Below, one piece after another: positions 1-11,844 of a stretch of DNA of 64,000 nt. A program made the translations under genes and the position numbers. The stretch comes from Phaseolus vulgaris. Lineage: Eukaryota > Streptophyta > Magnoliopsida > Fabales > Fabaceae. The first letter of the stretch is position 1, and every line of letters starts with the position of its first letter. The notes beneath the pieces were generated by a model. It did no database searches. It saw only the letters and a program-made list of their open reading frames with translations, and was not told the origin of the DNA. The stretch lies in contig NC_023759.2 in assembly GCF_000499845.2 (NCBI RefSeq), forward strand, positions 45,974,672 to 46,038,671, written 5' to 3'.

Positions 1-321
1 TGATTATATCCGCTTCCTAACTCTAAAATGCCATCACAAAATTATAAAAGAATGCTGGAACAAACCAACAGCTCCAATCAAGCTGCCAATGCTTACATTA
101 ATAAATAACTCTTAAGTGAACCTTAACCAAAATTTAATCAGTCTAATATTCTTTGTATGTTCAACCAGGTAAACTCATAGTTTATCTATGACAAATTGTA
201 ATAAAAGAAACATGCAGAATATTCTTCCTGGACAGCAAAAATAGAACAAATCCTTGCTTAAAAAAGTGGCAAAAAAGCACTACCCAATCCAACAAACAGC
301 AATGAAAAACAAAACACAAAA
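1..321. other. Downstream flank and probable 3' UTR of RPL21
   Basis: AT-rich DNA directly downstream of the RPL21 stop codon (gene on the minus strand). The part next to the stop is presumably its 3' UTR. No coding region is seen. Confidence 0.5.
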
Positions 322-1051
322 CTAGTAACCGCCTTTAAGATCGTTGACAACATCATACGGAATAGGAGTGACGGTCTCCAGTGTAGCACCTTCCACCATG
401 AAACCAGGTTTAGGACCCTTGGGCTGCCTCTTGGTGCTAATTTTCTCTCCCTTAGCTTTGGCATCAGCCTTAAGTTGATCATTCTTGATCTTCCTCAGCC
501 GGAACTCCTCGGTGCACCTCGAGGGCATCACGTGCTCCACACGCACGTGAATCCTCTTTCTGATTATTCTGTTTCCGACCTACACAAAGTATTTCAATTA
601 CATCAACTTCCCATATAAAAAGAAATGCATACGAGTTCAGAGCAGAAGCCTAATATATCTAATCGAGAAAGCCATTAGGATACATCAATTTTAATATTAA
701 TAACGCGCTTAAAGCACAAAGCAGAAATAACACAGATTAGGAAGAATCTAACAATGAGCCAGTGAAGAAATTAGAAGAATGGAAGCAGAAAGGGTTTAGG
801 GGAGAACGTAATACCTGCTTGTTAACCTCGACACCAATGGCGCGTTTGGTAACGTTCCAAACGCGGCCGGTGCGGCCATGATAGAACTTGTGGGGCATTC
901 CTTTGTGAACGGCGCCGTTTACCTTAATGTCGACATAATCGCCGATGTGGTAAGTTCGGAGGTAGGTGGTGAGGGCGATGGTACCCTTCTTCCTGAATGG
1001 ACGAGAGAAGGAATCTCTGGTTCGAGATCTCAAACCGTGTCCAGCCGGCAT
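322..1051 (-). CDS. RPL21: 60S ribosomal protein L21 (eL21)
   Basis: Structural protein of the cytosolic large ribosomal subunit. Two coding exons on the minus strand: 1051-815 (79 codons, [10 protein letters not shown] to VEVNKQ) and 579-322 (85 residues plus TAG, from VGNRIIRKR to DLKGGY). The 235-nt intron has GT at 814 and AG at 580 and lies in phase 0. The 164-residue product equals the usual plant eL21 length. The basic N-terminus, the [13 protein letters not shown] stretch (KOW-like beta barrel) and the GRTGRVWNV block are diagnostic. The ATG follows a short pyrimidine-rich leader (purine-rich as written on the plus strand complement), a telo-box and a TATA box, as in many plant ribosomal protein genes. 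The gene appears intact. Identity is very sure; whether it is one of several paralogues cannot be told here. Confidence 0.97.
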
Positions 1052-1130
1052 CTTTGGTTTACAGGGCTTTCTTTCTCTCTCACTACTCTGTGTTACCTAG
1101 GGTTTATTTCCACTCCTTTTTATAGTGTAT
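1052..1130 (-). promoter_or_regulatory. RPL21 core promoter: TATA box, telo-box, short leader
   Basis: Read on the minus strand, a TATAAAAAG box lies at about 1124-1116, followed by the telo-box AAACCCTA at 1105-1098 and a purine-rich leader ending at the ATG (1051). Telo-boxes near the transcription start are typical of plant ribosomal protein genes. This whole stretch is repeated at 10732-10815, where no RPL21 coding sequence follows. Confidence 0.7.
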
Positions 1131-1945
1131 GTTCTTCCTACGAATTTCTTCATAGCCTCTACCGCCTTTCGTTTTAGCCATTTGCCTCAAATATTTGCAC
1201 CTATAAAAATAAATTAATTCTACTTAATTAACAAATATACTACTTCTGTACTTTTTTACGTTTTTATCCAAACAAATTTATTATTTTTTATGTTCAAAGT
1301 CCAGCATTATATTGGTTAATTGACTAGATTTAAAAAAAAATTAAAGATAGTTCTAAATTTAAAAAATAAATATACTACGTATTTTTTAAAATAAGTCACA
1401 CAAAATTAATTTCAACTTTTAAATATAGTAATTTGACTTGTAAAATTTAAGAAACATATAGTAAAACCTTGTTTTTACTTTTTAACAATTATAATTATTG
1501 AATTTAAAAAAGGCGACCCATTTTACAGGCTGTTATGGCCAAGTCTACTTTGCTTACTCTATTTATAATCTCAAATATTTGAATATTTTCCTTTTATTAA
1601 TTAAGAATATGAAAAGAAAAAACCTCAAGTATGCCTTGTGTAAAACTTTGTCAGAAAAGATAGAAAATAATTTTATGATATTTTTGACTTAAAAAAACAG
1701 TATAACTTTGGTGTGAAAAGAATAATTTAAGAAGTCGTTTTATATCTATTATTAACTGTTTTATATTTTTTTATGGAAAATAGCTATCAATGTTTGTTAT
1801 GATACCATAACAAACATGCAACGTTTTATATTTATTATTAACTGTTTTATATTTTTTTTTTATGGAAAATAGCTATCAATGTTTGTTATGGTAACATAAC
1901 AAATATGCAATTTCTTTGCTTTTGGACGTGAAAGGTGGTTTTTAG

Positions 1946-2777
1946 TAAGGGTGGTCATGAATTTTAATCCAATCCAAAGATTTGGATTATATTTATAATC
2001 TAAATCCATATTTTTAATAAAAATAATTTGGATATTCAAATTCACATATTTGGATTGGATTTTAAGTAAAAATTCATATCTTTATAAAAAAATTGTATTT
2101 TAAATAAAAAATCATGTTTTCTTAAAAAATTAACATAATATTAATATAATAATATATATCAATAAGTTAGAATATTATATAAATATTAAGAAAATATAAT
2201 AAAATTATAATTTAATAAAACTAAAAAAAAATAAAGATAACATAATATATACATTTTTAATATTAAAATATATCTACCTATAATACTTTAATTAAACTTT
2301 GAAAATATTTATATCCATTTATTATGTACAAAATATTAGAACAAATAAAATTATAAAAAAATGTATAAAACTTGATTGCATAATAATGTAATGTGTGTGA
2401 GACACTAACTAAAATTAAAAAAGTGAATAAGAGGTGGAACTAAGAAGTGGAACCAAGAGGTGCAGGAGATTGAGAGAGAGGTGGAACCAAGAAAGAGCAA
2501 CTAAAATTTTAAAAAGTGAATAAGAGGTGCAAGAGAGAGAGAAAACCACAAATGAGAGAAAGTATAGAAAGATGGTTTAGATAAAATAGAGAATTTGGAT
2601 TGGAAATCTGGATTTTCTAATTTGAAGATCTTTATAAACAAAATGGATATTTGTTCTGAAAATATAATAAAATATAGATCAAACTAAAAACTGGATTTAA
2701 ATAAATTGATTTTTAATGGATTAGTGCAGTGCAGAAATTGAGTAATTTGACAAAAGTGGATTTTTTGCCCAACCCTA
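1946..2777. mobile_element. 832-bp non-autonomous hAT-like element
   Basis: The left end reads TAAGGGTGGTCA and the inverted right end TAGGGTTGGGCA, which resemble hAT terminal inverted repeats of the TAGGGGTGGGCAAAA kind. It is flanked by 8-bp direct repeats GTTTTTAG (1938-1945) and ATTTTTAG (2778-2785), the expected hAT target-duplication length. The related sequence near 22336 runs straight through without the insert. The interior is AT-rich and non-coding. A partial relative lies inverted at about 30780-31060. Confidence 0.8.
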
Positions 2778-2964
2778 ATTTTTAGGTGAGTCTCAAGCTT
2801 CCTTTGCTTTGAGATGCGGCCTTGTGTGAAGATGGTATAATGTGTGAGGATAGATTTTGTTTGCTCCTAGTAATTTCAAAGAGAGAAAAAAAAATGAAAA
2901 TATGATAAATGAATGTAAAGATGGTGTGAAAGGGAAAAAAAGTGAGGTGATATATGTTAATAAG

Positions 2965-3376
2965 CTATATAATAGAGACACTGATACTGACACCGAAATA
3001 TGTAAAATTTCTAAAATCTAGGACACGGAACACAGATGTATATATTATATAATTATGAACAGTATAAATTGACAAAAAAGATTTTATGTGTACAAGTATA
3101 GTAGAAAGATGTTTTTCATGACTGAATTTGTTTCTTATTTTTATAATCATAATAACAATTTATATAATAAAATTTGAATTTTTAGAAAATTAATGTATTT
3201 TTCATTTTTTAAATTGTTTTTATTAGAACCGTACTAGAATTGTCAAAAATCTAACAAATACTTTTTGAATTGGACACTTCATAGATACGTGTTCTACAAG
3301 TATCATACAAGTGTCCGTATCTAATACAAGTATCGGACATCGACACAACATGTAAGAGTAGTGTCTGAGCTTCATA
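2965..3376. mobile_element. 412-bp MITE, probably Mutator-like
   Basis: Flanked by the perfect 9-bp direct repeat GTTAATAAG at 2956-2964 and 3377-3385. The related copy near 22500 has a single GTTAATAGAG and no insert. The ends form an imperfect inverted repeat (TATATAATAGAGACACT against TATGAAGCTCAGACACT). A 9-bp duplication points to the Mutator superfamily. No coding capacity is seen. Confidence 0.65.
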
Positions 3377-3410
3377 GTTAATAAGAGATATATAAGTATA
3401 AAAAAACACT

Positions 3411-4134
3411 TTTGAATTATTATATACATCTATAATTAATTATGGAGATTTATTATCATTATAATAAAAAAATAATTGAAATAATTTATAATAATAAATA
3501 AATTTATTAATAATAGGTAAAATTATATTATTTTTCATTTATTTTCACCATCTTTCACCAATTTAAAAAAGTTCAATTTTCATACCTTTTCACTTCTCTT
3601 ATTTTCTTTCTCCCTTCCTTATTTTCCTTCTACTAATCCAACCAATCATCAAGAAAATACTTAATCCCTGTCCTTTACTAGAACTGGCGAGGTAACCGGA
3701 CAAGGCCTTCTTCATGCGTGCCTAGAAACCTTCACGGAGCAAAGTATTAACGAAATTGTTCGTAGACAAGTTAGAACTCCACTGAACACCCAGTGTCTGT
3801 GAAAAGACATTGCAATAGCCTTGAACACAAAGAGTTAAAAAACATTGAATTCATACTATATAAATTGAAACATTATCGCACTTAAAAATAGTGACTACTT
3901 ATAATTAATTTAAACATTAAAACAACTGAACCACATCAGCTCATTTTCGGTAAAACGAGAGATCCGAGATTTTCAGTGGCAATACTATGAAGAACCAATG
4001 TACAAATCTCCAACATAAACATTCTGCGAGTGCTATGGAGCAATATGCACCGTGTTGCTGCAAAGGACCTGAATGTAGAGTGCATAATTCTCTTGACACT
4101 ATTCTAAATGAACCCAGACAACCTGCATAAAGCA
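3411..4134. other. Intergenic DNA and probable 3' UTR of NPL4
   Basis: AT-rich to about 3650, then more mixed sequence up to the NPL4 stop codon. The part nearest 4134 is presumably the NPL4 3' UTR. No further gene is seen. Confidence 0.4.
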
Positions 4135-7100
4135 TCAAGCAGTGCTTGCCATTGACTCAATAAGGATCTGGTAACCTTCTGGTACAGAAGTCTGTGTCTG
4201 CACACATTCCGTCAATGCAGGAACATCAGCATTTACGTCTAAAACCCTTGCCAGTACAAGAAGAAGATGAAAATCAGAAATTCGCTTCACAAATGGAAGA
4301 CTTTTCGTCCTGTCCAGATGATTCTTCAAAGCCTTCACAGTCATCTGTGTGTTCCGGTTCTCAACGGGAAATGTTGATGAAAGAGGACCCTGCATTTTGG
4401 TGACAATACACTGGTAAGTTACTGACGGTTAAAATTTACAAAGCAAACTATATGATTTTTATGATTTGAAAAGAAAAGAAACATTTTTATGAAGACTGAA
4501 ATTTTAGTAGCATATACTTGGTTCAAGTCACAGGTATACAAAAAAAAGATTAGAAAACTTTTGGGTTGACAACTGTATAACATTTGACAGTTTATCACTT
4601 TAAAATAAAGAGAGAAAAGAAAATATAGTCAATAATTTAGCAATCTGCAGCACATAAATTTGGCTAACCCTGGTTAAAGAGATCAAGTGTTTGGCTGTCT
4701 TCTTTAGCGCTTAAATTTTTTAACTAAATAGCATTGCTATAATTTTTTTAGCCTAAAAGATACTTTTTAAAGTTAAATTTTTTGGGTAATGAGTTACTGG
4801 AACTTGAAGTTTAAACAAAAAGGAAAAGAAGGGATAGAAGTAAAAAACAACAAAAACTAATTCCTTTAAAAGCTCGTATGACCAACTGTTTTAGAAGCTG
4901 CTTCTTTTTAAAGTTCTTTTTGTTAAAAGGGTTGATTTTATAAAAGACCCTTTTCTTAAAATTATAGTTGTCCATCTTCTCCTATCAAGGAGAAAAATGA
5001 CCAAAAACAAGTTGGGTAATCAAACGTTACCTGGTATCCTATACCTAACAAGCACAGGACAACTATTTAAAAAAGAAAGCCTCTGTGGTAGCAATTGACA
5101 ACTTAGAAAGATCATATGATCCTTCCATACTCTTTCAACATTTTAAGTTATCTGAAATATGTATCATTTTGATGATCAAAGAATCTTGGTAATACGATCA
5201 CAACAAGTAGCAATTCCCAAGCTTTTGGGATAAATAAATTTGCCTGCTATGTAACTATTGACTGTCATTTAAACTTCCTTTTTTTTTCTCATGGAAGACT
5301 CCTTAAACCAAAATATCTACCTTCTAGATAAAACATGTTCAGGGAATTAACTAGTTTGGAGGAAGAATGATACAGGTGGAAAAAAATCCTTGATTCCCTA
5401 AAGAGGCTAAAGACTGGAAGAACTAAATGACATGTATACATAAACACTATTTTACATTGAAGTAGCCCTTGTTGATCAAATTTGTGGTAAAAAAATACAG
5501 TGATTACCCGTTATTACTTTGATGTGCAGAATTGTATTAAGTTCTCTAAATTTGTGGAAACTTCTAGTGCAAATATTAATCTTACACTCACAACAGTAGA
5601 CAATTAAAAGAATGAAAGTCCAGAAATAGGATTATTTCAAATTATCCATCACCATGGGGTCTATGCTCCTTGAAATTATTAAACTAGTTTTATGGAACAA
5701 AAGAAAATCCTGAATCGGCGTTCTTGATTTTACTACAGTCCATTCAAACCAATTAGGCACATCCTCAAATGGATGGAATTAGCTTTATGCTGAAACAGCT
5801 ATTCTATTCCTTTACTACCATGAATTCATACCCTAAAAAGAGCCTTACTCAACAACAGAGCTGAGTAAGCCACCATTTAGTACCAGAAAATAGGGGTTCC
5901 TGCAAACCCAATTGTGGCAGCATAAACATCACTTCTACAGTTTAAAAATTAAAATTTGTATACACCTCATGAAAACAATTTTGATGTTTATTCTAATGGT
6001 TATGAGAAAAACAATTAATCTTTAACAGATAGATTAAAAAGAAAACAAATGATATAGACGGCGAATAACTCTTAGGCACTGAACCAAAATACAGCCTAGG
6101 GGTAGAACAGAGCACAAGTACAGCAGACGTGCACCATAATTCAGCAAACATGGTAATTTCTACTAGACAATCACAATCACATTGACATGGAGCAAGCAAA
6201 AAGAGAATATAAACAAGGAACCAACCTGATGATCTGAGATTTTGACGACGACCAAGAAGAAATCATTGTCAACTTCTTTGGTATCCTTAACCCCAACAAC
6301 CACATCCTTCTTCATCTTAGACAACTTGGGATCATCGTCCTCCTTTATCTCAGTCTCAAACCACCCTTCCTTGAACAATCTCACGCACACATCACTAATC
6401 TGAAACGCTTCAAAATGCACATCGGCACTCATATCTTCATTCACCTCAAGCTTAACAACCGCAGTAACCCACTCTTTCAACCCACTCTCAGCATGGTACT
6501 CCGCAGCCTGAAGTACCTCCCTATTCGACAAAGTATAATCCTTCTTGTCCTGGCTTATCGTCTGCGTGAAAATGAACCCTACCCTCCTCATCCCCAACCC
6601 CGCCGCAATAGCCTCCACGAGTTTCTCCTCTTCGGGGTCCCTGAAAAACAAGAGATTCTCCTCTGACCCCTGCTGCGGCGGCTCGTAGATGAAGTCCACC
6701 TCGACCTTCCCCTCCTCGGAAACGTTGCCGTACATGAAGCCGCCGCGCTTGACCGCGAACGCGAGCGTGTCGTTGACGTAGTGCTGGAACGCGTTAGCGC
6801 AATCGCGGTCGAACGACACGAGCTCGCAGTGCGGATTCTCCTGGCGCGTGACGCGCATCTGCTTGGCGATGAGGTCGTCCATGGTCATCTTGCGGCCGAA
6901 GGATCCCGCGGGGTTGAAGGCGGGGCCCGCCACGTGGCGCTCGCCTTCGTAGGTCAAAAAGACGATGGAGCCGTGAGCGAGGTTGAGAGACGAGAGAGTG
7001 ACATCGGGATTGGCCATATCGGTGAATCGATGGAGATCTTCACGCGATTTCGCCAGTAGAAGGTTCTGGTTGGTGGAGAGGGTTTGGTTCTGAACCGGAA

Positions 7101-7209
7101 TTCTCAATTGGGCTTCGATAAGCCGCTTCAGCCCCAACACTGTGGTGGCGTGCGGGTTTTCGACCATGACTCGCTCCAGGCCGTCGCGGCTTCGAAGTCT
7201 GAGCATCAT
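4135..7209 (-). CDS. NPL4: NPL4-like cofactor of the CDC48/p97-UFD1 unfoldase
   Basis: NPL4 with UFD1 is known to deliver ubiquitylated proteins to the AAA ATPase CDC48 for extraction and proteasomal breakdown. Two coding exons: 7209-6226 (328 codons, MMLRLRSRDG to VKISDHQ) and 4389-4135 (84 residues plus TGA, GPLSSTFPVENRN to ESMASTA). The 1836-nt phase-0 intron has GT at 6225 and AG at 4390. The product of 412 residues fits plant NPL4-like proteins. Residues 1 to about 75 form the ubiquitin-like N-terminal domain; the rest is the NPL4/MPN-type core (FDRDCANAFQHYVND, GGFMYGNVSE, VDFIYEPPQQG, GLGMRRVGFIFTQT). Two adjacent ATGs (7209 and 7206) are possible starts. The animal-type C-terminal zinc finger is absent, as I recall for plant family members. 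Intact. Confidence 0.93.
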
Positions 7210-8950
7210 GGTGGAGAATCGAGGGTTGTTTATGTTAGGAATTTGCTTAAGAATGTGGAATTAGGGTTATGCAGAAGATGATTAGGAGTGGGAATTGGGA
7301 ATAGAATGTGGAATGAGTGATGGCTTGTGGAAGTAGAAAAGGTGCAGGGAAAGAAAAAGGTTCGATGGTGATGATGACAGTGACACACAGTAAGAAAGAG
7401 AAGCTTGTGCCCTTAGATGTGATCAATTATCTTATATATTGGGTCTAACAACTAATTCCAAATTATGCGTTAAGATTCTGGATTCTCAGTTACCAAATCA
7501 ATCTTTTTCTAAACTCTATAATTTCTTTTCTTAATATAATATATATCTACATAATTTTCTAAGAATAATATTAAAAAATAATAAAATGATAGAGTTATAT
7601 GTAGCATTTATCTTTAAGTATAAAATTATTTAATTATTATTTATTTATTAAATATAAAGTTATTTGATTAAAATATTAAAAAATATCAAAGAAACGTATA
7701 TCTATATAGATTAATAATTCTTTTTGAAAGAATATACATATTTTAAAAAGTTATTTGGAAGATTAAGATATTATTTTACAAAACTAATCAGCTAAAATAT
7801 AAATATAAAAAAATTGAAAATTGAACCAAAAATATATTTTAAAAATAAAAATTGTAAACAAACATATAAAAATTAAAGAAAAATCAATTTGTAAATAACG
7901 GTAAGATAGAATAACTATCTAATCACAAAAAAAAAAAGGTATTTGATATATATAGGATCTTCTAAATCTTTATTCTCGTCTTGTTTTTGTTGACATGGTA
8001 TCTTTTTTTTATTATGAAAGTGGCTTAAATATAATTGAGATAAGAGATTATAATACAATATATATACATATATTTTAATTTATATTATATAATTTTTTAT
8101 ATCAAAAGATTTGTATTCAGCGTGATATTTTCAGATATTTATAAATTATAAGAACTTTTACATGCATATTTAAATATTTAATTAATTAAATTATTAAATT
8201 AACAATGTTGTCTTTTGAAAACTTGTATATTTTTAATATTTTAAGGAAATTAAATTTTAACGTGTCAAAGTTATAACGGACTTTTAAAAAGGTAAGTTTG
8301 TCATATTTTATATTGCATTGTCATTATTTTATTTTTGCGAAATATATATATATATATATATATATAAATATATGTATGTAATGACATAATATTATTGCAT
8401 GGTATAAATTAAACATACTATTAAATCTTATCACATTTTTTTTTCCTATTCTTGTATTGTATGTTACTATACAATGAATATTGCAGTACACATGAATAGG
8501 TATTTATAACAGTATAAGAGTGAAAAAAATTAAAATTGAAAATAGTTAAAAGAAACTTTAACGATGATATAAAATAATACTGAATTAAAGATATAAAAAA
8601 TTAAGTATAACTTAACTATTTTAAATCCTGGAAATTTTTCTTGTATAAAAATTTTAAGTCACATACTTATTTTTTTTCTTTGTCAGTTATTAGTATCTTT
8701 AAACCAACTCGGAAAAAAGTTAAAATATAGTAATATATAATCATTCATGTGAAAAAAAAAATTGAAAATGTTGAAGTTTTTTATTATCAAATTTCATATT
8801 TCTTATGGCGTTGTGTGAGAGAATGAAACTAAAAAACTTGTGAAACAAGTAAACGTAACAATAAAAGAATGAGACAAATTAATTTATAAGAATACGAGGA
8901 AAATTAAATGTTGATTTAAAGTTTTAATGTTTTATTACTATTTATTTTCA
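7210..8950. other. AT-rich intergenic region upstream of NPL4
   Basis: The first 200 bases upstream of the NPL4 ATG should hold its leader and promoter. The rest is very AT-rich with a (TA)n run at 8342-8367. No gene is seen. Confidence 0.5.
8342..8367. repeat. (TA)n microsatellite
   Basis: About 13 uninterrupted TA units in AT-rich intergenic DNA. Confidence 0.9.
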
Positions 8951-10182
8951 ACCTTGTAAGTAGAAAAGTTGTAGGAATTTTATTAAATATGTTGTTTTAT
9001 TTTTATATATGAAATGTATTACTAAAAAATATTTTTACACAAAAGATTAATATGGTTTTACGATTCTAATATTTTTTAAAAGACATATTAAAATCTAAAA
9101 AGTTCTCTAGTTTGAGGTTTTAGTGGTAGATTAACATAAATTACATTTTAATAAATAAAAAAGTTTAAAACAAGAATAAAAATATTAATAATATAAAGAA
9201 AATTCAACTTTCCACCTCAATATCCATAGTTTTTCTTCTTCTTCTTTTCTTCCATTCTTTATTTTTCACCTCTCATCTTAAACAACCTTTAAATCTCTTT
9301 CCAATTTAATATTCATGGTTTTTGTTTTCTTTTTTTCTTCTTCTTTTATTCTTTATTTTTCTTATAGTTTAAACAATCTTTAAATCTCTTATCTTTTTTG
9401 ATAAATTTTTTATATATCAAGCAAGAACAATCTTTAAATCTCTTGTCTTATAAAACTTTTATATATCTAGCAAGAACGTAACTTCGTATTAGAGTTGTAA
9501 TCTTATATAAACTATTATACAACACATTAAGGTAATAAATGAGTTTTTATAAGATTGTGATTGAAATTATCTCTTTAAATTTATAGTTTCCTTAAGAGCA
9601 AAATAAAATTTAATGTAAAGGTCTAGCTGTATCTTAAATTATAAATAAAGACTTGTGAATACTATGGATATGGAGATTTGTATGTGAAATGGATAATCAA
9701 AATTTTGTATTTTTGTCATTTCATATAAAACAGTGTTATTATGTAGTTATTTTGGTTAAATAAGACTTAATTGTGAAATTGAGTGATTTGATTATAAGAA
9801 TTTGAAGTAGTTTAATGTTAGATTTAATGATTTATAATTAAATAATTTATATTTATAAGGTTACAATTCAAATCATCTCTCCAACTTTATGGTTTCCTTA
9901 AGATTGAAGGAAATTCAGACTTGATAATATTTTTGGATTTGAAGATTTAACATAATCTAAAGTTATAATTTAAACTTTAAACAAACTTGATAATATTTTT
10001 GGATTTGGAGATTTGCATATAAAGTGGATAATCAAAAGTTGTTACTTTTGTTATTTGGTATAGATTAGTGTTATTTTTTAATTGTTTTGGTGAAAAAACT
10101 TAATTATAAAATTGAATCATTTAATTGTAAGATTTTGAAGTGGTTTGGTGTTAGATTTAATGATTTATATTTAAATGTTGAA
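8951..10182. repeat. 1.2-kb dispersed duplication, partner at 31074-32461
   Basis: Starts at CCTTGTAAGTAGAAAAGTT and ends near TTTATATTTAAATGTTGAA; the same sequence with small changes occurs in the same orientation at 31074-32461. It contains a pyrimidine-rich stretch in which a unit with CTTTAAATCTC recurs about three times (9280-9450). Non-coding. At 9889-9906 it keeps the empty site of a LINE insertion seen in the partner copy. Confidence 0.85.
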
Positions 10183-10729
10183 AGGTTATTTGATTTTTAT
10201 TTCATTTCCATGATGCGCGGATTAATGAAGGAAGAAAAAGAAGGATTTTTTTTATTAAGATTAGGATCTTCGCAAGCTGAAACAATCCGGACCTAGGAGA
10301 TAAGTATACTTATCGGTCTCATTCCATGATGGACTAACAACATGAGAATAAAGAAATAATTTTTTTTTTAATAAAATGACTTTTCATTTACCTTGATCCA
10401 GAGGCCATCAATTTTAAGAATAAAGTGTTTAATTTTAAGTGTTTAGATATTATAATTTTATTATTCAAATGCTATATTTGACTGAAAATTGTTGGTTAGC
10501 TAATGAATCATTTTGATATGGAATGAACCAATGTTTGATCTTTAAAATGAGCAGAATAATTATTACGAGTACGAGAAAGTTATTCGTCCTACTTTATATA
10601 ATATACATACTGAGATATATAATATATGAATGAATAGGCTTCTAAACTAATTAGTGTGTAAAGAAACTACATTTTTACATGTGAGTTGTGAGAAAATTAA
10701 ATGATTATGTTAAAAATTAAATACATTTT
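10183..10729. other. Intergenic spacer, no gene seen
   Basis: AT-rich sequence between two duplicated blocks. A short open stretch around 10087-10296 is interrupted in its duplicate and is not convincing as a gene. Confidence 0.4.
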
Positions 10730-11296
10730 TACATCTTTGGTTTACAGGGCTTTCTTTCTCTCTCACTACTCTGTGTTACCTAGGGTTTATTTCCACTCCT
10801 TTTTATAGTGTATGTTCTTCCTACGAATTTCTTCATAGCCTCTACCGCCTTTCGTTTTAGCCATTTCCTCAAATATTTGCACCTATAAAAATAAATTAAT
10901 TCTACCTAATTAACAAATATACTACTTCTGTACTTTTTTACGTTTTTATCCAAACAAATTTATTATTATTTATGTTCAAAGTCCAGCATTATTTTGGTTA
11001 ATTGACTAAATTTAAAAAAAAATTAAAGATAGTTCTAAATTTAAAAAATAAATAAACTACTTATGTTTTAAAATAAGTCGCACAAAATTAATTTCAACTT
11101 TTAAATATAGTAATTTGACTTATAAAATTTAACTTTTTTATAATTATAATTATTGAATTTAAATAAGGCGACCAATTTTACAGGCTATTATGGCCAAGTC
11201 TACTTTGCTACTCTATTTATAACCTAAAATATTTGAATATTTTCCTTTTATTAATTAAGAATATAAAAAGAAAAAACCTCAAGTATGCCTTGTGTA
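10730..11296. repeat. Orphan copy of the RPL21 promoter and leader
   Basis: Matches 1049-1642 nearly base for base, including the telo-box, TATA box, leader and the start codon complement, in the same orientation. Left of the start codon the sequence is unrelated, so any transcript from it would leave leftward into AT-rich DNA. It ends at CCTTGTGTA, exactly where the other half at 22121 takes over. Confidence 0.9.
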
Positions 11297-11844
11297 TTCA
11301 AACGAGACAATTTAAATGCATAAACTTGATTTAAACAAAAATTACCATACTTAAAAAATGATTGCTTTTCCTCTTTCTTTTTTTCATGAGTTAACTTTTG
11401 TTTATTATTTTAATATTTAACGAACATTTTCCAATTATAAAGTTAAAAAAAAGTAACTTTTAAGTACCAACCAGGTAATTTTAAAATTCGAACTATTTCA
11501 ATTCACAATAAAATTCATTCCATTCAATGGGTTTTTAGCATGGACAGCCAAAAATTGAAGTTAGATTTTAAAGTTTATGAGTATCGGCATAGAATGAAAG
11601 AACGTTGTGACCACCATGGTGAAAATTTAAAGCGAGACAATGCCACGCCAACTCTTCCAGTTCAAATTGGCCGTCAAGAGGCATATCACTGTACTGAATT
11701 TATTAGCAGTAAGTCCGGCAACTTTGAGTAGAACAAGATACATTTATATATACATTCAACAAATTGAATTACAAACAGGTAATCCTAATCTTACCAAGTG
11801 TAATAATTAGTGTCAAACAATTGCCAACATATAACCGTGGAAGA
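11297..11844. other. Downstream flank of SCC3
   Basis: Lies between the orphan RPL21 promoter and the SCC3 stop codon. The right part is presumably the SCC3 3' UTR. A 63-codon plus-strand open stretch at 11540-11731 has no recognisable similarity. Confidence 0.4.

Larger units (their letters stand above)
1049..3410. repeat. RPL21 upstream block, duplicated elsewhere in two halves
   Basis: Bases 1049-1642 match 10730-11296. Bases 1641 to about 3410, without the two insertions at 1946-2777 and 2965-3376, match 22121-22530. The halves overlap by the two bases TA. The match to the 10.7-kb copy begins exactly at the start codon complement (cat), so it contains promoter and leader but no L21 coding sequence. 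Similarity judged by eye is above 90 percent over most of the length. Confidence 0.9.

Noticed and set aside
6415..7281. Plus-strand frames opposite NPL4 exon 1
   Set aside because: They are antisense shadows of the GC-rich NPL4 exon, which has clear family similarity in its own frame.
11540..11731. 63-codon plus-strand frame downstream of SCC3
   Set aside because: No recognisable motif, no splice partners and no duplicate; probably chance or antisense to the SCC3 3' end.
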